Assembly: GCA_030150265.1 (NCBI GenBank)
Contig: JASLGG010000047.1
Coordinates: 1 to 43,368, forward strand
Direction: 5' to 3'
DNA length: 43,368 nt
DNA from: Protaetiibacter sp.
Lineage (GTDB): Bacteria > Actinomycetota > Actinomycetes > Actinomycetales > Microbacteriaceae
Part shown: positions 8,274 to 15,751 of the stretch, one piece after another
How positions within the stretch are numbered: position 1 is the first letter of the stretch
Layout: each line of letters begins with the position of its first letter
Program-made: the position numbers and the translations under genes
Notes under the pieces: model-generated
What the model saw: only the letters and a program-made list of their open reading frames with translations
Databases searched by the model: none
Told to the model about the DNA's origin: nothing

Positions 8274-8399
8274 CCCATCTCAAGGAGCGCAGCAGCTATC
8301 TCACGGAGTCGGCGTGACTCCTGTGGCGGATGAGGCGGATGCGTCCGATCGGCGTGCGCGGCTCCGTGAGATGGGCGGGGGAGTCCGTGAGATGGGCGG
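8274..8399. repeat. Two-by-two inverted repeat with 21-bp internal period
   Basis: Two copies of a CCCATCTCA(C)GGAG-like unit start at 8274 and about 8295, 21 bp apart, the second imperfect. Two copies of the reverse form, TCCGTGAGATGGGCGG, start at 8363 and 8384, also 21 bp apart. The pairs face each other across about 50 bp. The element fills the gap between the convergent surface-protein gene and rlmN, downstream of the terminator. Its role is unknown; it may be a mobile palindromic element or a protein-binding array. Confidence 0.6.
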
Positions 8400-8412
8400 C
8401 CCGCGGGCGGCG

Positions 8413-9606
8413 TCAGCCCGCGTCAGCCGCAGCGAGCTGCCCGCAGGCCCCGTCGATCTCCTTGCCGCGCGTGTCGCGCAGCGTCGTCGGGATGCCGGCC
8501 GCCTCGAGACGGTCGATGAACGTGGCGGTCGTGGCGGCATCCGAGGCCGTCCACACCGAGCCCGGCGTGGGGTTCAGCGGGATCGGGTTCACATGCACCC
8601 AGCCGCGCCCGCGTTCGTTGAGCTTCTGGGCGAGCAGCTCGGCGCGCCAGGCGTGGTCGTTCATGTCCTTGATGAGGGCGTACTCGATCGACACGCGACG
8701 CCCGGTCACCTCGAAGTAGTGGCGCGCGGCGTCGAGCGCCTCGTCGACCTTCCAGCGCGAGTTCACCGGGATGAGCTCGTCGCGCAGCACGTCGTCCGGC
8801 GCGTGCAGCGACAGGGCGAAGGTGAGCGGCAGGTCCTCGTCGGCGAGCTTCCGGATGGCGGGTGCCAGCCCCACGGACGACACCGTGATCTGCCGGGCCG
8901 ACATCCCGAGCCCGTTCGGCTGCGGGGCGACCATGACGCGCACGGCCTTCATGAGCCGGTTGTAGTTGGCGAGCGGCTCGCCCATGCCCATGAACACGAT
9001 GTTGGTGACCCGCGGCGCGTCGTGGCCGCCGTCCCGGCGGAGCCCGCCGAGCTCGCCCGCGGCGATCGCGCGGTTCGCCTCCACGACCTGCGCCACGATC
9101 TCGGCCGCCGACATGTTGCGGGTGAGGCCCGCCTGGCCGGTGGCGCAGAACGGGCAGTTCATGCCGCATCCGGCCTGGCTCGACACGCACAGGGTCACGC
9201 GGCCGGGGTAGCGCATGAGCACCGACTCGACGAGGGCGCCGTCGAAGAGCTTCCACAGGAACTTGATGGTCTCGCCGCCGTCGGTGCGCAGGCGCCGCAC
9301 CTCGGTGAGCAGCGGCGGCAGCATCGCGGCGACGAGCTCCTCGCGACCCTCGGCGGGCAGGTCGGTCATGAGTGCGGGGTCGCTCGTGTAGTGGGTGAAG
9401 TAGTGGGTGGAGAGCTGCTTGGCACGGAACGGCGGCAGGCCCAGCTCGACCGCCTTGGCGGCGCGCTCCTCGGGGGTGAGGTCGGCCAGGTGGGTCGGCG
9501 GCTGGGTGCGGCGCGGGGAGGCGAACTGCAGCTTCGGGCGCCCCTCGGCGTCCACCTGCTGGGTCCAGCCCTCGGTGCGGGGCTTCACCTGACGCTGCTC
9601 GCTCAT
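8413..9606 (-). CDS. rlmN: 23S rRNA (adenine-2503-C2)-methyltransferase, radical SAM
   Basis: 397 residues, family length. RlmN methylates C2 of A2503 in 23S rRNA, and of A37 in some tRNAs, by a radical-SAM ping-pong mechanism. The CX3CX2C cluster motif is Cys147/Cys151/Cys154 in SQAGCGMNCPFCATG. Also visible are NIVFMGMGEPLANY, the SLHAPDD region, and the C-terminal GACGQLA with the second catalytic Cys. The ATG at 9606 is preceded by GAGAAT with a 6-nt gap, so the mRNA is probably leaderless. Its promoter is divergent from that of the flavin-binding protein at 9659. Confidence 0.95.
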   Translation of the reverse strand: MSEQRQVKPRTEGWTQQVDAEGRPKLQFASPRRTQPPTHLADLTPEERAAKAVELGLPPFRAKQLSTHYFTHYTSDPALMTDLPAEGREELVAAMLPPLLTEVRRLRTDGGETIKFLWKLFDGALVESVLMRYPGRVTLCVSSQAGCGMNCPFCATGQAGLTRNMSAAEIVAQVVEANRAIAAGELGGLRRDGGHDAPRVTNIVFMGMGEPLANYNRLMKAVRVMVAPQPNGLGMSARQITVSSVGLAPAIRKLADEDLPLTFALSLHAPDDVLRDELIPVNSRWKVDEALDAARHYFEVTGRRVSIEYALIKDMNDHAWRAELLAQKLNERGRGWVHVNPIPLNPTPGSVWTASDAATTATFIDRLEAAGIPTTLRDTRGKEIDGACGQLAAADAG

Positions 9607-9612
9607 CGCACG

Positions 9613-9618
9613 ATTCTC
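9613..9618 (-). promoter_or_regulatory. -10 hexamer GAGAAT of leaderless rlmN
   Basis: GAGAAT on the minus strand stands six bases before the rlmN ATG, the same geometry as at other leaderless genes in this window. Confidence 0.45.
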
Positions 9619-9646
9619 GCATCCGGATGCCGTGAGCCGCCCGCGC

Positions 9647-9652
9647 TAGGGT
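9647..9652 (+). promoter_or_regulatory. -10 hexamer TAGGGT of leaderless gene 9659
   Basis: TAGGGT, six bases, then the GTG start at 9659, with no ribosome-binding site. Confidence 0.55.
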
Positions 9653-9658
9653 CGTGCG

Positions 9659-10087
9659 GTGATCCCCGATGCCGCCGATCTCGCATCCGTCATCGCCTTC
9701 GCGGCCCGGCACGACGTCGCGGTCGTCGCGACCGTCACGCCCGAGGGCTGGCCGGAGGCGGCGCTGGTCGGCATCGCGGCGCTCGCCGACGGCACGCTCG
9801 TGTTCGACGCACCGGATGACGCCCGCAAGGTCGAGAACCTGCGCCGCACCCCGCGGGCGGCGGTCGTGATCGGCACCGAGGGGGAGGTGTCGGTGCAGCT
9901 CGAGGGGCCCGCTGCGGTCGCCGAGGGCGAGGAGCGCGAGCGGCTCGGGGCGGCATATGAGGCGCGGTTCCCGGGCTCGCGGGCGCTCCTCCCGGGGTTC
10001 GTCGTGGTCGCGGTGCGACCGGACTGGGTCCGGGTGTACGACGCCTCTGTGTCGCCGGCGCGCGTCAGCGAGGCGCATCCCGGCTGA
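9659..10087 (+). CDS. Pyridoxamine 5'-phosphate oxidase-like FMN-binding protein
   Basis: 142 residues with the FMN-binding split-barrel fold. The N-terminal strand VAVVATVTPEGWPEAALVGIAAL and the following LVFDAPDDARKVENLRRTPRAAVVIG are typical of general-stress or PNPOx-like proteins that bind flavin or F420. The C-terminal strand is FVVVAVRPDWVRVYD. It is shorter than true PdxH and lacks its C-terminal signature, so vitamin B6 synthesis is unlikely. The GTG start fits the leaderless pattern with TAGGGT six bases upstream. It converges on the MFS gene across a palindromic repeat element. The substrate is unknown. Confidence 0.8.
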   Translation: MIPDAADLASVIAFAARHDVAVVATVTPEGWPEAALVGIAALADGTLVFDAPDDARKVENLRRTPRAAVVIGTEGEVSVQLEGPAAVAEGEERERLGAAYEARFPGSRALLPGFVVVAVRPDWVRVYDASVSPARVSEAHPG

Positions 10088-10125
10088 GCGTGACCCGGGC
10101 GCTCCCGCGGACGGATCAGGGATCA

Positions 10126-10210
10126 GCGGGCGGCGAAGAGTTCACGCGGCGGGTGCAACTACCCCCGCCGCGCGCTGGTTGCTCCGCCCGCGCCTGCGGT
10201 TGCTCCCGCC
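10126..10210. repeat. 20-bp-period palindromic array, copy A
   Basis: GCGGGCGG (10126-10133), 11 nt, CGCGGCGGG (10145-10153), a 10-nt loop, CCCGCCGCG (10164-10172), 11 nt, CCGCCCGC (10184-10191), and a third inverted copy GGTTGCTCCCGCC (10198-10210). Unit starts fall every 20-21 bp. Same family as the elements at 15651 and 16771. It fills the gap between two convergent genes and stops just before the MFS stop codon. Confidence 0.75.
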
Positions 10211-10212
10211 GC

Positions 10213-11460
10213 TCAGCTCATCGACTCCGAGGCGGTCGGCTCGGACGCCGCATCCGCCCGCTGCGCCGCGCCGACCGGCCGCGCCGCGGGCGAGGCGATC
10301 GTCGCGAGCACGATGAGCGCGAACACGATGAGCAGTGCGTTGAGGATGCCGATGTGCTCGCCGACCATGCCGATGAGCGGCGGCCCCACGAGGAACGCGC
10401 AGTACCCCATGGTGGCGACGGCCGAGACGCGGGCGGTGGCGCGCGCCGGGTCGTCGGCGGCGGCCGACATCGCCACCGGGAAGCCGAGGGAGGCCCCGAG
10501 CCCCCACAGCACGATGCCCGCGACCGCGATCGGGATGATCGGCACGAAGATCACGATGACGAGCCCGACTGCTGCCGCGGCCCCGGATGCGCGCAGCAGC
10601 GCCACGCGCCCGAAACGGTCGATGAGCGGCCCGCCCACGATCCGTCCGATCATCATCGAGACGGCGAAGACGGTGAAGAGCGCGGCGCCCTGGCCGTTCT
10701 CGAGCCCGCGGTCGTCGACCATGCCGAGCGCGAGCCAGTCGTTCGCCGAGCCCTCGGTGAAGGCCATGCCGAGCACGATGAGGCCGAGCGCGAGGGTGCG
10801 CGGCTCGAGCCAGATGCTCATCCGGTCGCGGAACGAGACCCGCTCCACCGCCTCGCCGGTCTCGGTGTGGGTCACCGCGCGCGGGAGGGCGCGCGGCACG
10901 AGCACCGCCCCGAGGGTGAGCAGCACGGCCATGCCGCCGGCGTGGGTCAGCAGGTCGACGTGGCCGAAGACGAGTGCCGTGCCGATCATGGTGCCGAGCG
11001 CCATGCCGGCGCTCCAGCTGCCGTGCAGCAGCGGCATGAGCGTCTTGCCGACCGCCTTCTCGACCGCCGCGCCCTCGACGTTCATGGCGACGTCGCAGAG
11101 GGCGCTCCCGAAGCCGTACACCGCCATCCCCGCGACCACCACGGGGAACGAGGTGAGCACGCTGGTGCCGACGCCGAGCACGACGAGCGCGACGGCGCAC
11201 ATGGCGAGCGTGATGGCGATCGTGCGGCGGGTGCCGAGCCAGTGCACGACGTGGCTCGCGAGCAGCAGCCCGACGATCGAGCCGATCGAGACGCCCATGA
11301 TGAGGTAGCCCACGAACGAGGTGGAGAGCTCGAGCTGGTCGCGGATGCCGGGGAGGCGGATCGCCCAGGTCGCGGCGCCGAGGCCGTTGAGGGCGAACAC
11401 CGCGAACACGGCGTTGCGTCGCGCGATCGTGCGGGCGGGGCGGGCGGGCGTCGTCGTCAT
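10213..11460 (-). CDS. MFS transporter, YbjJ-like
   Basis: 415 residues with about 12 hydrophobic helices, an inner-membrane major facilitator. The start MTTTPARPARTIARRNAVFAV followed by ALNGLGAATWAIRLPGIRDQL, and the segment YGFGSALCDVAMNVEGAAVE, match the YbjJ/fucose-permease-like branch of unknown substrate. The C-terminal tail is Ala/Ser-rich. It is divergent from a LacI-type regulator, and two perfect tandem 14-bp operators lie between them, so export or import is probably repressed by that regulator and induced by a sugar-like or other small ligand (inference). No clear Shine-Dalgarno is seen; only a weak GGAA stands before the ATG. Confidence 0.88.
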   Translation of the reverse strand: MTTTPARPARTIARRNAVFAVFALNGLGAATWAIRLPGIRDQLELSTSFVGYLIMGVSIGSIVGLLLASHVVHWLGTRRTIAITLAMCAVALVVLGVGTSVLTSFPVVVAGMAVYGFGSALCDVAMNVEGAAVEKAVGKTLMPLLHGSWSAGMALGTMIGTALVFGHVDLLTHAGGMAVLLTLGAVLVPRALPRAVTHTETGEAVERVSFRDRMSIWLEPRTLALGLIVLGMAFTEGSANDWLALGMVDDRGLENGQGAALFTVFAVSMMIGRIVGGPLIDRFGRVALLRASGAAAAVGLVIVIFVPIIPIAVAGIVLWGLGASLGFPVAMSAAADDPARATARVSAVATMGYCAFLVGPPLIGMVGEHIGILNALLIVFALIVLATIASPAARPVGAAQRADAASEPTASESMS

Positions 11461-11486
11461 GCGTGGTTCCGGGGGAGAGGTGGATG

Positions 11487-11514
11487 TCGAATCGATTCGA
11501 TCGAATCGATTCGA
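11487..11514. promoter_or_regulatory. Tandem LacI-type operators TCGAATCGATTCGA x2
   Basis: The perfect 14-bp palindrome TCGAATCGATTCGA occurs twice back to back (11487-11500 and 11501-11514), so the whole block is itself palindromic. It lies 27 bp from the MFS start and immediately before the TAGGCT hexamer of the LacI-type gene. The regulator can thus block both promoters. Confidence 0.85.
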
Positions 11515-11515
11515 G

Positions 11516-11521
11516 TAGGCT
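11516..11521 (+). promoter_or_regulatory. -10 hexamer TAGGCT of the LacI-type gene
   Basis: TAGGCT directly follows the tandem operator and stands 8 nt before the ATG at 11530, giving a leaderless or nearly leaderless mRNA. Confidence 0.5.
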
Positions 11522-11529
11522 ATCGCGCG

Positions 11530-12585
11530 ATGACCGAGCCCGCAAACGCCCGCCCCACGCTCGCCGCCGTCGCGGCCCGCGCCGGGGTGTCGGCGTCGAC
11601 GGCGTCCCTCGTCTTCAGCGGCACCGGACCCGTCGCGGAGGCGACGCGCGCGCGGGTGCTCGAGGCCGCCGCCGAGCTCGACTACGCGGGGCCGGATCCG
11701 ACCGCCCGCTCGCTGCGCCGCGGTCGCACCGGCGTCGTGGGCGTCGTCACCGAGGACCGCCTCGGCGACGCGTTCCGCGATCCGATCAACCTCGCCCTGC
11801 TCGACGGGCTCGGCGAGGAGCTCGCCGACGAGGGCTTCGGGGTGCTCGTGCTGCCGTGGGCACCCGGCGCGGTCGTCGACCTCGCCGCCGCGCCGATGGA
11901 CGCCGCGATCCTGCTCGGCTGCAGCGCCGACCTCGCGCACTCGGTCGAGCTGCTGCAGCGCCGCCGCATCCCGCTCGTCGCGATCGAGGCGCCGCCGCTC
12001 CCCGGCGTCGTCGCGATCGACCTCGACAACGCCGACGCGACCCGACGCGGCGCCGAGCTGCTGTACGAGCTCGGCCACCGCCGGGTCGCGCTCGTGACCC
12101 TGCCCCTCGACGCCGAGCGCACGCGCGGCCCGCTCGACGCGGTGCGCGAGACCGCCGGCTCCGCCTTCACGGCGGCCGAGCGCATCCGCGGCGCCCGGGC
12201 GGTGTTCCCGGATGCCGGGGGCGTCTCGGCCGGCGGCAGCACGGTGGCCGAGGGCTACCTCGCGGGTCTGACGCTGCTCGACGTGCCGCCGGGGGAGCGG
12301 CCGACCGCGGTCATCGCGCAGAGCGACCTGCTCGCGGCGGGTGTCATCCGGGCGGCGGAGGAGCTGGGCATCGGGGTGCCTGAGGGGCTCAGCGTGCTGG
12401 GCTTCGACGGCATCCGGCTCGACGGCATCACGGCGCACGCGCTGACGACCCTCGTGCAGCCGGCGGTCGAGAAGGGCCGCGCGGCGGGGCGAGCGATCCG
12501 TGCCGCCCTCGCCGGCGAGCTCCCCGCCCCCGTCTCCCTCACCTCCCCCCTCCGCCCCGGCACCACGACGGCGCCCCCCGCCTGA
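11530..12585 (+). CDS. LacI family transcriptional regulator
   Basis: 351 residues. The N-terminal HTH (residues about 9-30: TLAAVAARAGVSASTASLVFSGTGPVAEATRARVLEAAAELDY) includes the hinge region. The periplasmic-binding-protein-like domain follows from GVVGVVTEDRLGDAF to the end, with the usual VAIDLDNADATRRGAELLYELGHRRVALV and SVLGFDGIRL segments. It is divergent from the MFS gene, with two perfect palindromic operators in the gap, so it is most likely an autorepressor that also controls the transporter. The ligand is unknown. TAGGCT 8 nt before the ATG indicates a very short or absent leader. Confidence 0.92.
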   Translation: MTEPANARPTLAAVAARAGVSASTASLVFSGTGPVAEATRARVLEAAAELDYAGPDPTARSLRRGRTGVVGVVTEDRLGDAFRDPINLALLDGLGEELADEGFGVLVLPWAPGAVVDLAAAPMDAAILLGCSADLAHSVELLQRRRIPLVAIEAPPLPGVVAIDLDNADATRRGAELLYELGHRRVALVTLPLDAERTRGPLDAVRETAGSAFTAAERIRGARAVFPDAGGVSAGGSTVAEGYLAGLTLLDVPPGERPTAVIAQSDLLAAGVIRAAEELGIGVPEGLSVLGFDGIRLDGITAHALTTLVQPAVEKGRAAGRAIRAALAGELPAPVSLTSPLRPGTTTAPPA

Positions 12586-12604
12586 TCCCGCGAGATTCGG
12601 AGTA

Positions 12605-12633
12605 TTCACAAAAGTGTGAAAAAGGCGTAGCGT
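12605..12633 (+). promoter_or_regulatory. Promoter with overlapping operator for the ABC exporter operon
   Basis: The palindrome TTCACAAAAGTGTGAA (12605-12620; 6-bp arms) overlaps the -35 position. TAGCGT (12628-12633) is the -10 hexamer, 17 bp after TTCACA and 6 nt before the GTG start. It is a likely site for the GbsR/MarR repressor encoded as the third gene of the operon. Confidence 0.65.
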
Positions 12634-12639
12634 CACGCC

Positions 12640-13551
12640 GTGACCACCGTGATCGAGGCTCACAGCCTCAGCAAGAGATTTGGTCGCACCCGGGCGCTCG
12701 ACGGGCTCGACCTCACCGTGTCCGAGGGAGAGGTGCACGGTTTCCTCGGCCCCAACGGGGCCGGCAAGTCCACCACGATCCGCGTGCTGCTCGGGCTGCT
12801 GCGCGCCGACGGCGGCACGGCATCCGTGCTCGGTCGCGACCCGTGGCACGACGCCGTCGCGGTCCATCGCGACCTCGCCTACGTTCCGGGCGACGTGACC
12901 CTCTGGCCGAACCTGTCCGGCGGCGAGACCATCGACTACCTCACCCGGCTGCGGGGCGGGGCGGACGCGGCGCTCCGGTCCCGGCTCGTCGACGCGTTCC
13001 AGCTCGACCTCCGCAAGAAGGGCCGCAGCTACTCGAAGGGCAACCGGCAGAAGGTCGCGCTCGTCGCCGCCTTCGCGCGTCCCGCGAAGCTCTACGTCTT
13101 CGACGAGCCGACGAGCGGGCTCGACCCCGTGATGGAGTCGGTGTTCCGCGCCGAGGTCGAACGGGTGCAGAAGGACGGCGCGACCGTGCTGCTCTCGAGC
13201 CACATCCTGAGCGAGGTCGAGCAGCTGTGCGACCGGGTGACCATCGTGCGCGCCGGGAAGGACGTCGAGACCGGCACCCTCGACCAGCTGCGGCACCTCA
13301 CCCGCACGAGCTTCCGGGTGGCGACCGGCGCGAGCCTCGCCGAGGTGTCGGCGCTGCGCGGCGTGCACGACGCCCGCGAGGAGGCCGAGCACCTCGTGTT
13401 CGACGTGGACGGGAGCGAGCTCGAGACCGTGCTCGCCGCGCTCACCCGGGCGGGCGTCACCGCGATCTCCGCCACGCCGCCGAGCCTCGAGGAGCTGTTC
13501 CTGCGGCACTACGGCGACCGGATCGAGACGACGGACGAGAGCGCGGCCTGA
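12640..13551 (+). CDS. ABC transporter ATP-binding protein (drug-exporter type)
   Basis: 303 residues. Walker A is GPNGAGKSTT near residue 41. The signature position reads YSKGNRQKVALVAAF (SKGNRQ in place of LSGGQ), and Walker B is LYVFDEPTSGLDP; the switch His is in SSHILSE. The C-terminal extension resembles that of DrrA-like and tetronasin-type exporters. It supplies ATP hydrolysis for the permease whose ATG follows its stop by one base. The GTG start is leaderless, with TAGCGT six bases upstream and a palindromic operator over the -35 region. The exported compound is unknown; lipophilic antibiotics or lipids are typical for the family. Confidence 0.93.
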   Translation: MTTVIEAHSLSKRFGRTRALDGLDLTVSEGEVHGFLGPNGAGKSTTIRVLLGLLRADGGTASVLGRDPWHDAVAVHRDLAYVPGDVTLWPNLSGGETIDYLTRLRGGADAALRSRLVDAFQLDLRKKGRSYSKGNRQKVALVAAFARPAKLYVFDEPTSGLDPVMESVFRAEVERVQKDGATVLLSSHILSEVEQLCDRVTIVRAGKDVETGTLDQLRHLTRTSFRVATGASLAEVSALRGVHDAREEAEHLVFDVDGSELETVLAALTRAGVTAISATPPSLEELFLRHYGDRIETTDESAA

Positions 13552-13552
13552 G

Positions 13553-15157
13553 ATGCTCCCCGTCCTGCTGCAGCAGCTGCGGCGCGACCGCGTCATCCTG
13601 CCCATCTGGATCGTCGGGACGGTCGCGCTGCTGACCGTGGCGGCCGTGGCCGTCGGCGGCGAGTACGGCGATGCCCACGGCCGGGCCCAGATCCTCACCC
13701 TCGCGCTCGGCACGCCCACGCTGCTCGCGCTCCGCGGCATCCCGAACGGCGATTCGCTCGGCTCGGCGGTGCACTTCCAGTCCTACGCCTTCCTGGCGGT
13801 CACGATCGGTCTCATGAACGTGTTCCTCGCGACGCGTCACGGGCGGGCCGACGAGGAGAAGGGGCGCCGTGAGCTGCTGCTCGCCACCCCGATCTCGCGC
13901 AGCACGCCGGCCGTCGCGACGCTCGTGCTCGCCGTGCTGGCGAACGCCGTGTTCGCCGTGCTCGCGGTGCCGGGCTACCTCGTGGCCGGCGTCGACATCG
14001 AAGGCGCGCTGCTGAGCGCGCTCGCGCTCGCGCTCACCGGCCTCGTCTTCTACGGCGTCGGCGCGATCGCGGGGGAGCTCGCCGCGACCACGCGCGCCGC
14101 GAGCGGCGCGGGCATCGTGATCGTGCTCCTCGCCTACACCCTGCGCGCCGCGGGCGACGCGCTCGGCACCCCGGATGTGGCGAAGCTCACCCTCACCCCG
14201 GGCTGGCCCAGCGCGCTCACCCCGATCGGATGGGGGCAGCAGACGCTCGCCTTCACCGACAACCGCTGGTGGCCGGTCGCCGCGATCGGCGGCCTCGCCG
14301 TGGTGCTCATCGCGCTCGCGCTCGTGCTGCACGCCCGCCGTGAGCTCGGCGCGAGCCTGCTGCGGGAGCGCAGCGGGCCGGCGCGTGCGAGTGCGGCCCT
14401 GCGCGGCCCGCTCGGGCTCGCCTGGCGGCTCCAGCGCGGCAGCATCCTCGGCTGGAGCGTCGGCTCGGCGCTCCTCGGCCTCGCGATCGGCTCGCTCGTG
14501 ACGGCGGTGTCGAAGATCGACTTCTCCGGCAATCCGCTGTTCCAGCAGCTGATGGCGAGCCTCGGCCACACGAATCAGACGGACGTCGCGCGCACCCTCA
14601 TCCCGGCCCTCCTGGCGCTCGTGGGCGTGCTGGCCGCCGCGGCCGGGGTGCAGGCCGTGCTGCGGGCACGCGAGGAGGAGGCGGCCGGCGGCGCCGAGCC
14701 GCTGCTCGCCGCACCCGTCTCGCGCGCGGGATGGATCCTGTCGTTCACCGCCGTCGGCGCGCTCACCGTCGTGATCGTCCTGCTGGCGACGGCGGCTGCG
14801 ACGGCGATCGGCTTCGCGGCGTCGGGGTCGGGCGACTTCGCCTGGCTCTCGCTCGGCCAGTGCCTCATCCAGGCTCCGGCCGCGCTGTGCTTCGTGGGCC
14901 TGACGGCGCTCGCCGTGGGCCTGCTGCCGCGCGCGGCGATCGGCCTCGGGTGGGGCCTCTACGGCGCGGGACTCGTGCTCGGGCTCTTCGGCCAGGTGCT
15001 GAACCTCCCGGACGGGGTGCAGAAGATCAGTCCCTTCGCCTCCGTTCCGGCGCTGCCGGCCGAGGACTGGTGGCCCACCGTGATCGTCGCCGCCGTGGCG
15101 CTCGCGTTCGCGGCGCTCGCCGCGCTGGCCTTCCGCCGGAGGGACCTCGCGACGTGA
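13553..15157 (+). CDS. ABC transporter permease, antibiotic-exporter (tetronasin-type) family
   Basis: 534 residues forming two repeated halves, each beginning with a cytoplasmic stretch and containing about six hydrophobic helices. The second half starts near GPLGLAWRLQRGSILGWSVGSALLGLAIGSLV. The sequence ADEEKGRRELLLATPISR and its echo AREEEAAGGAEPLLAAPVSR are the conserved cytoplasmic motif of this exporter group. It sits one base after the ATPase stop, and its TGA overlaps the GTG of the regulator gene as GTGA. The three genes form one operon. As a fused double permease it probably works as a single chain with an ATPase homodimer (inference). Confidence 0.9.
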   Translation: MLPVLLQQLRRDRVILPIWIVGTVALLTVAAVAVGGEYGDAHGRAQILTLALGTPTLLALRGIPNGDSLGSAVHFQSYAFLAVTIGLMNVFLATRHGRADEEKGRRELLLATPISRSTPAVATLVLAVLANAVFAVLAVPGYLVAGVDIEGALLSALALALTGLVFYGVGAIAGELAATTRAASGAGIVIVLLAYTLRAAGDALGTPDVAKLTLTPGWPSALTPIGWGQQTLAFTDNRWWPVAAIGGLAVVLIALALVLHARRELGASLLRERSGPARASAALRGPLGLAWRLQRGSILGWSVGSALLGLAIGSLVTAVSKIDFSGNPLFQQLMASLGHTNQTDVARTLIPALLALVGVLAAAAGVQAVLRAREEEAAGGAEPLLAAPVSRAGWILSFTAVGALTVVIVLLATAAATAIGFAASGSGDFAWLSLGQCLIQAPAALCFVGLTALAVGLLPRAAIGLGWGLYGAGLVLGLFGQVLNLPDGVQKISPFASVPALPAEDWWPTVIVAAVALAFAALAALAFRRRDLAT

Positions 15158-15702
15158 CGCCCCCCGACGGCTTCGTGGACCGGATGGCGGCCGAGTTCGT
15201 CGCCCAGGGCTTCCCCCGCATCCCGGCGCGTGTGCTCATGGCGCTCATGGGCACGCCGGACGCCCGCCTCACGTCCGCGGAGCTGTCGGAGGCCGTCGGG
15301 GCGAGCCCCGCGGCGATCTCGGGCGCGGTGCGCTACCTCGCCATGCTCGGGATGGTGCGGCAGCTCACGGTGCCGGGCACCCGCCGGCACCTCTACGCGC
15401 TCGCCGACGACGAGCATCCCTGGTACGCGACGACGCTCACCCGGCGCGGCGTCTACGACAGCATCCTGCGCACCGTGCGAGGCGAGCTCGAGCGGCTGCC
15501 GGAGGGCGCGGTGCGGGATCGGGTGGCCGACATGGCCGCCTTCCTCGCCTACGTGGAGGATCGCCTGCCGCAGCTCTTCCGCGAGTGGCAGGCGGCGCGA
15601 GCCGGGGCTGCGGCGGGCGCGGATGCCCCTCCCGGTCCCCCGAGCGGATCGGCGGGAGACGCTGCGCGCGCGGGCGGGGAACCCGGCACGCGGCGGGAGT
15701 AA
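15154..15702 (+). CDS. GbsR/MarR family transcriptional regulator
   Basis: 182 residues, GTG start overlapping the permease stop by 4 bp. A winged helix spans about residues 25-90: ARVLMALMGTPDARLTSAELSEAVGASPAAISGAVRYLAMLGMVRQL...GTRRHLYALADD. A helical dimerisation part follows. As the last gene of the ABC exporter operon it is probably the operon's own repressor, acting at the TTCACA-TGTGAA palindrome 2.5 kb upstream. The last 17 or so codons are made of the palindromic repeat element that starts at 15651, so the Gly/Ala/Arg-rich tail was probably gained by element insertion and is not part of the fold. Confidence 0.88.
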   Translation: MTPPDGFVDRMAAEFVAQGFPRIPARVLMALMGTPDARLTSAELSEAVGASPAAISGAVRYLAMLGMVRQLTVPGTRRHLYALADDEHPWYATTLTRRGVYDSILRTVRGELERLPEGAVRDRVADMAAFLAYVEDRLPQLFREWQAARAGAAAGADAPPGPPSGSAGDAARAGGEPGTRRE

Positions 15703-15734
15703 CTGCCCCCGCCACCCGCTTGCTCTTCCGCCCG
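15651..15734. repeat. 20-bp-period palindromic array, copy B
   Basis: Forward units start at 15651 (GGCGGGAGA), 15672 (GGGCGGGGAAC) and 15692 (GGCGGGAGTAAC). After a 10-nt loop, inverted units start at 15708 (CCCGCC) and 15728 (CCGCCCG). Gaps are symmetric (14 nt on each side). It overlaps the 3' end of the GbsR/MarR gene and lies between convergent genes. Confidence 0.72.
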
Positions 15735-15751
15735 GATGCCGCCCCGGCCGC

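Noticed and set aside
11461..13740. Open frame extending the MFS gene upstream to 13740 on the minus strand
   Set aside because: It runs antisense through the LacI and ABC genes and across the tandem operators. Only the part after 11460 looks like protein.
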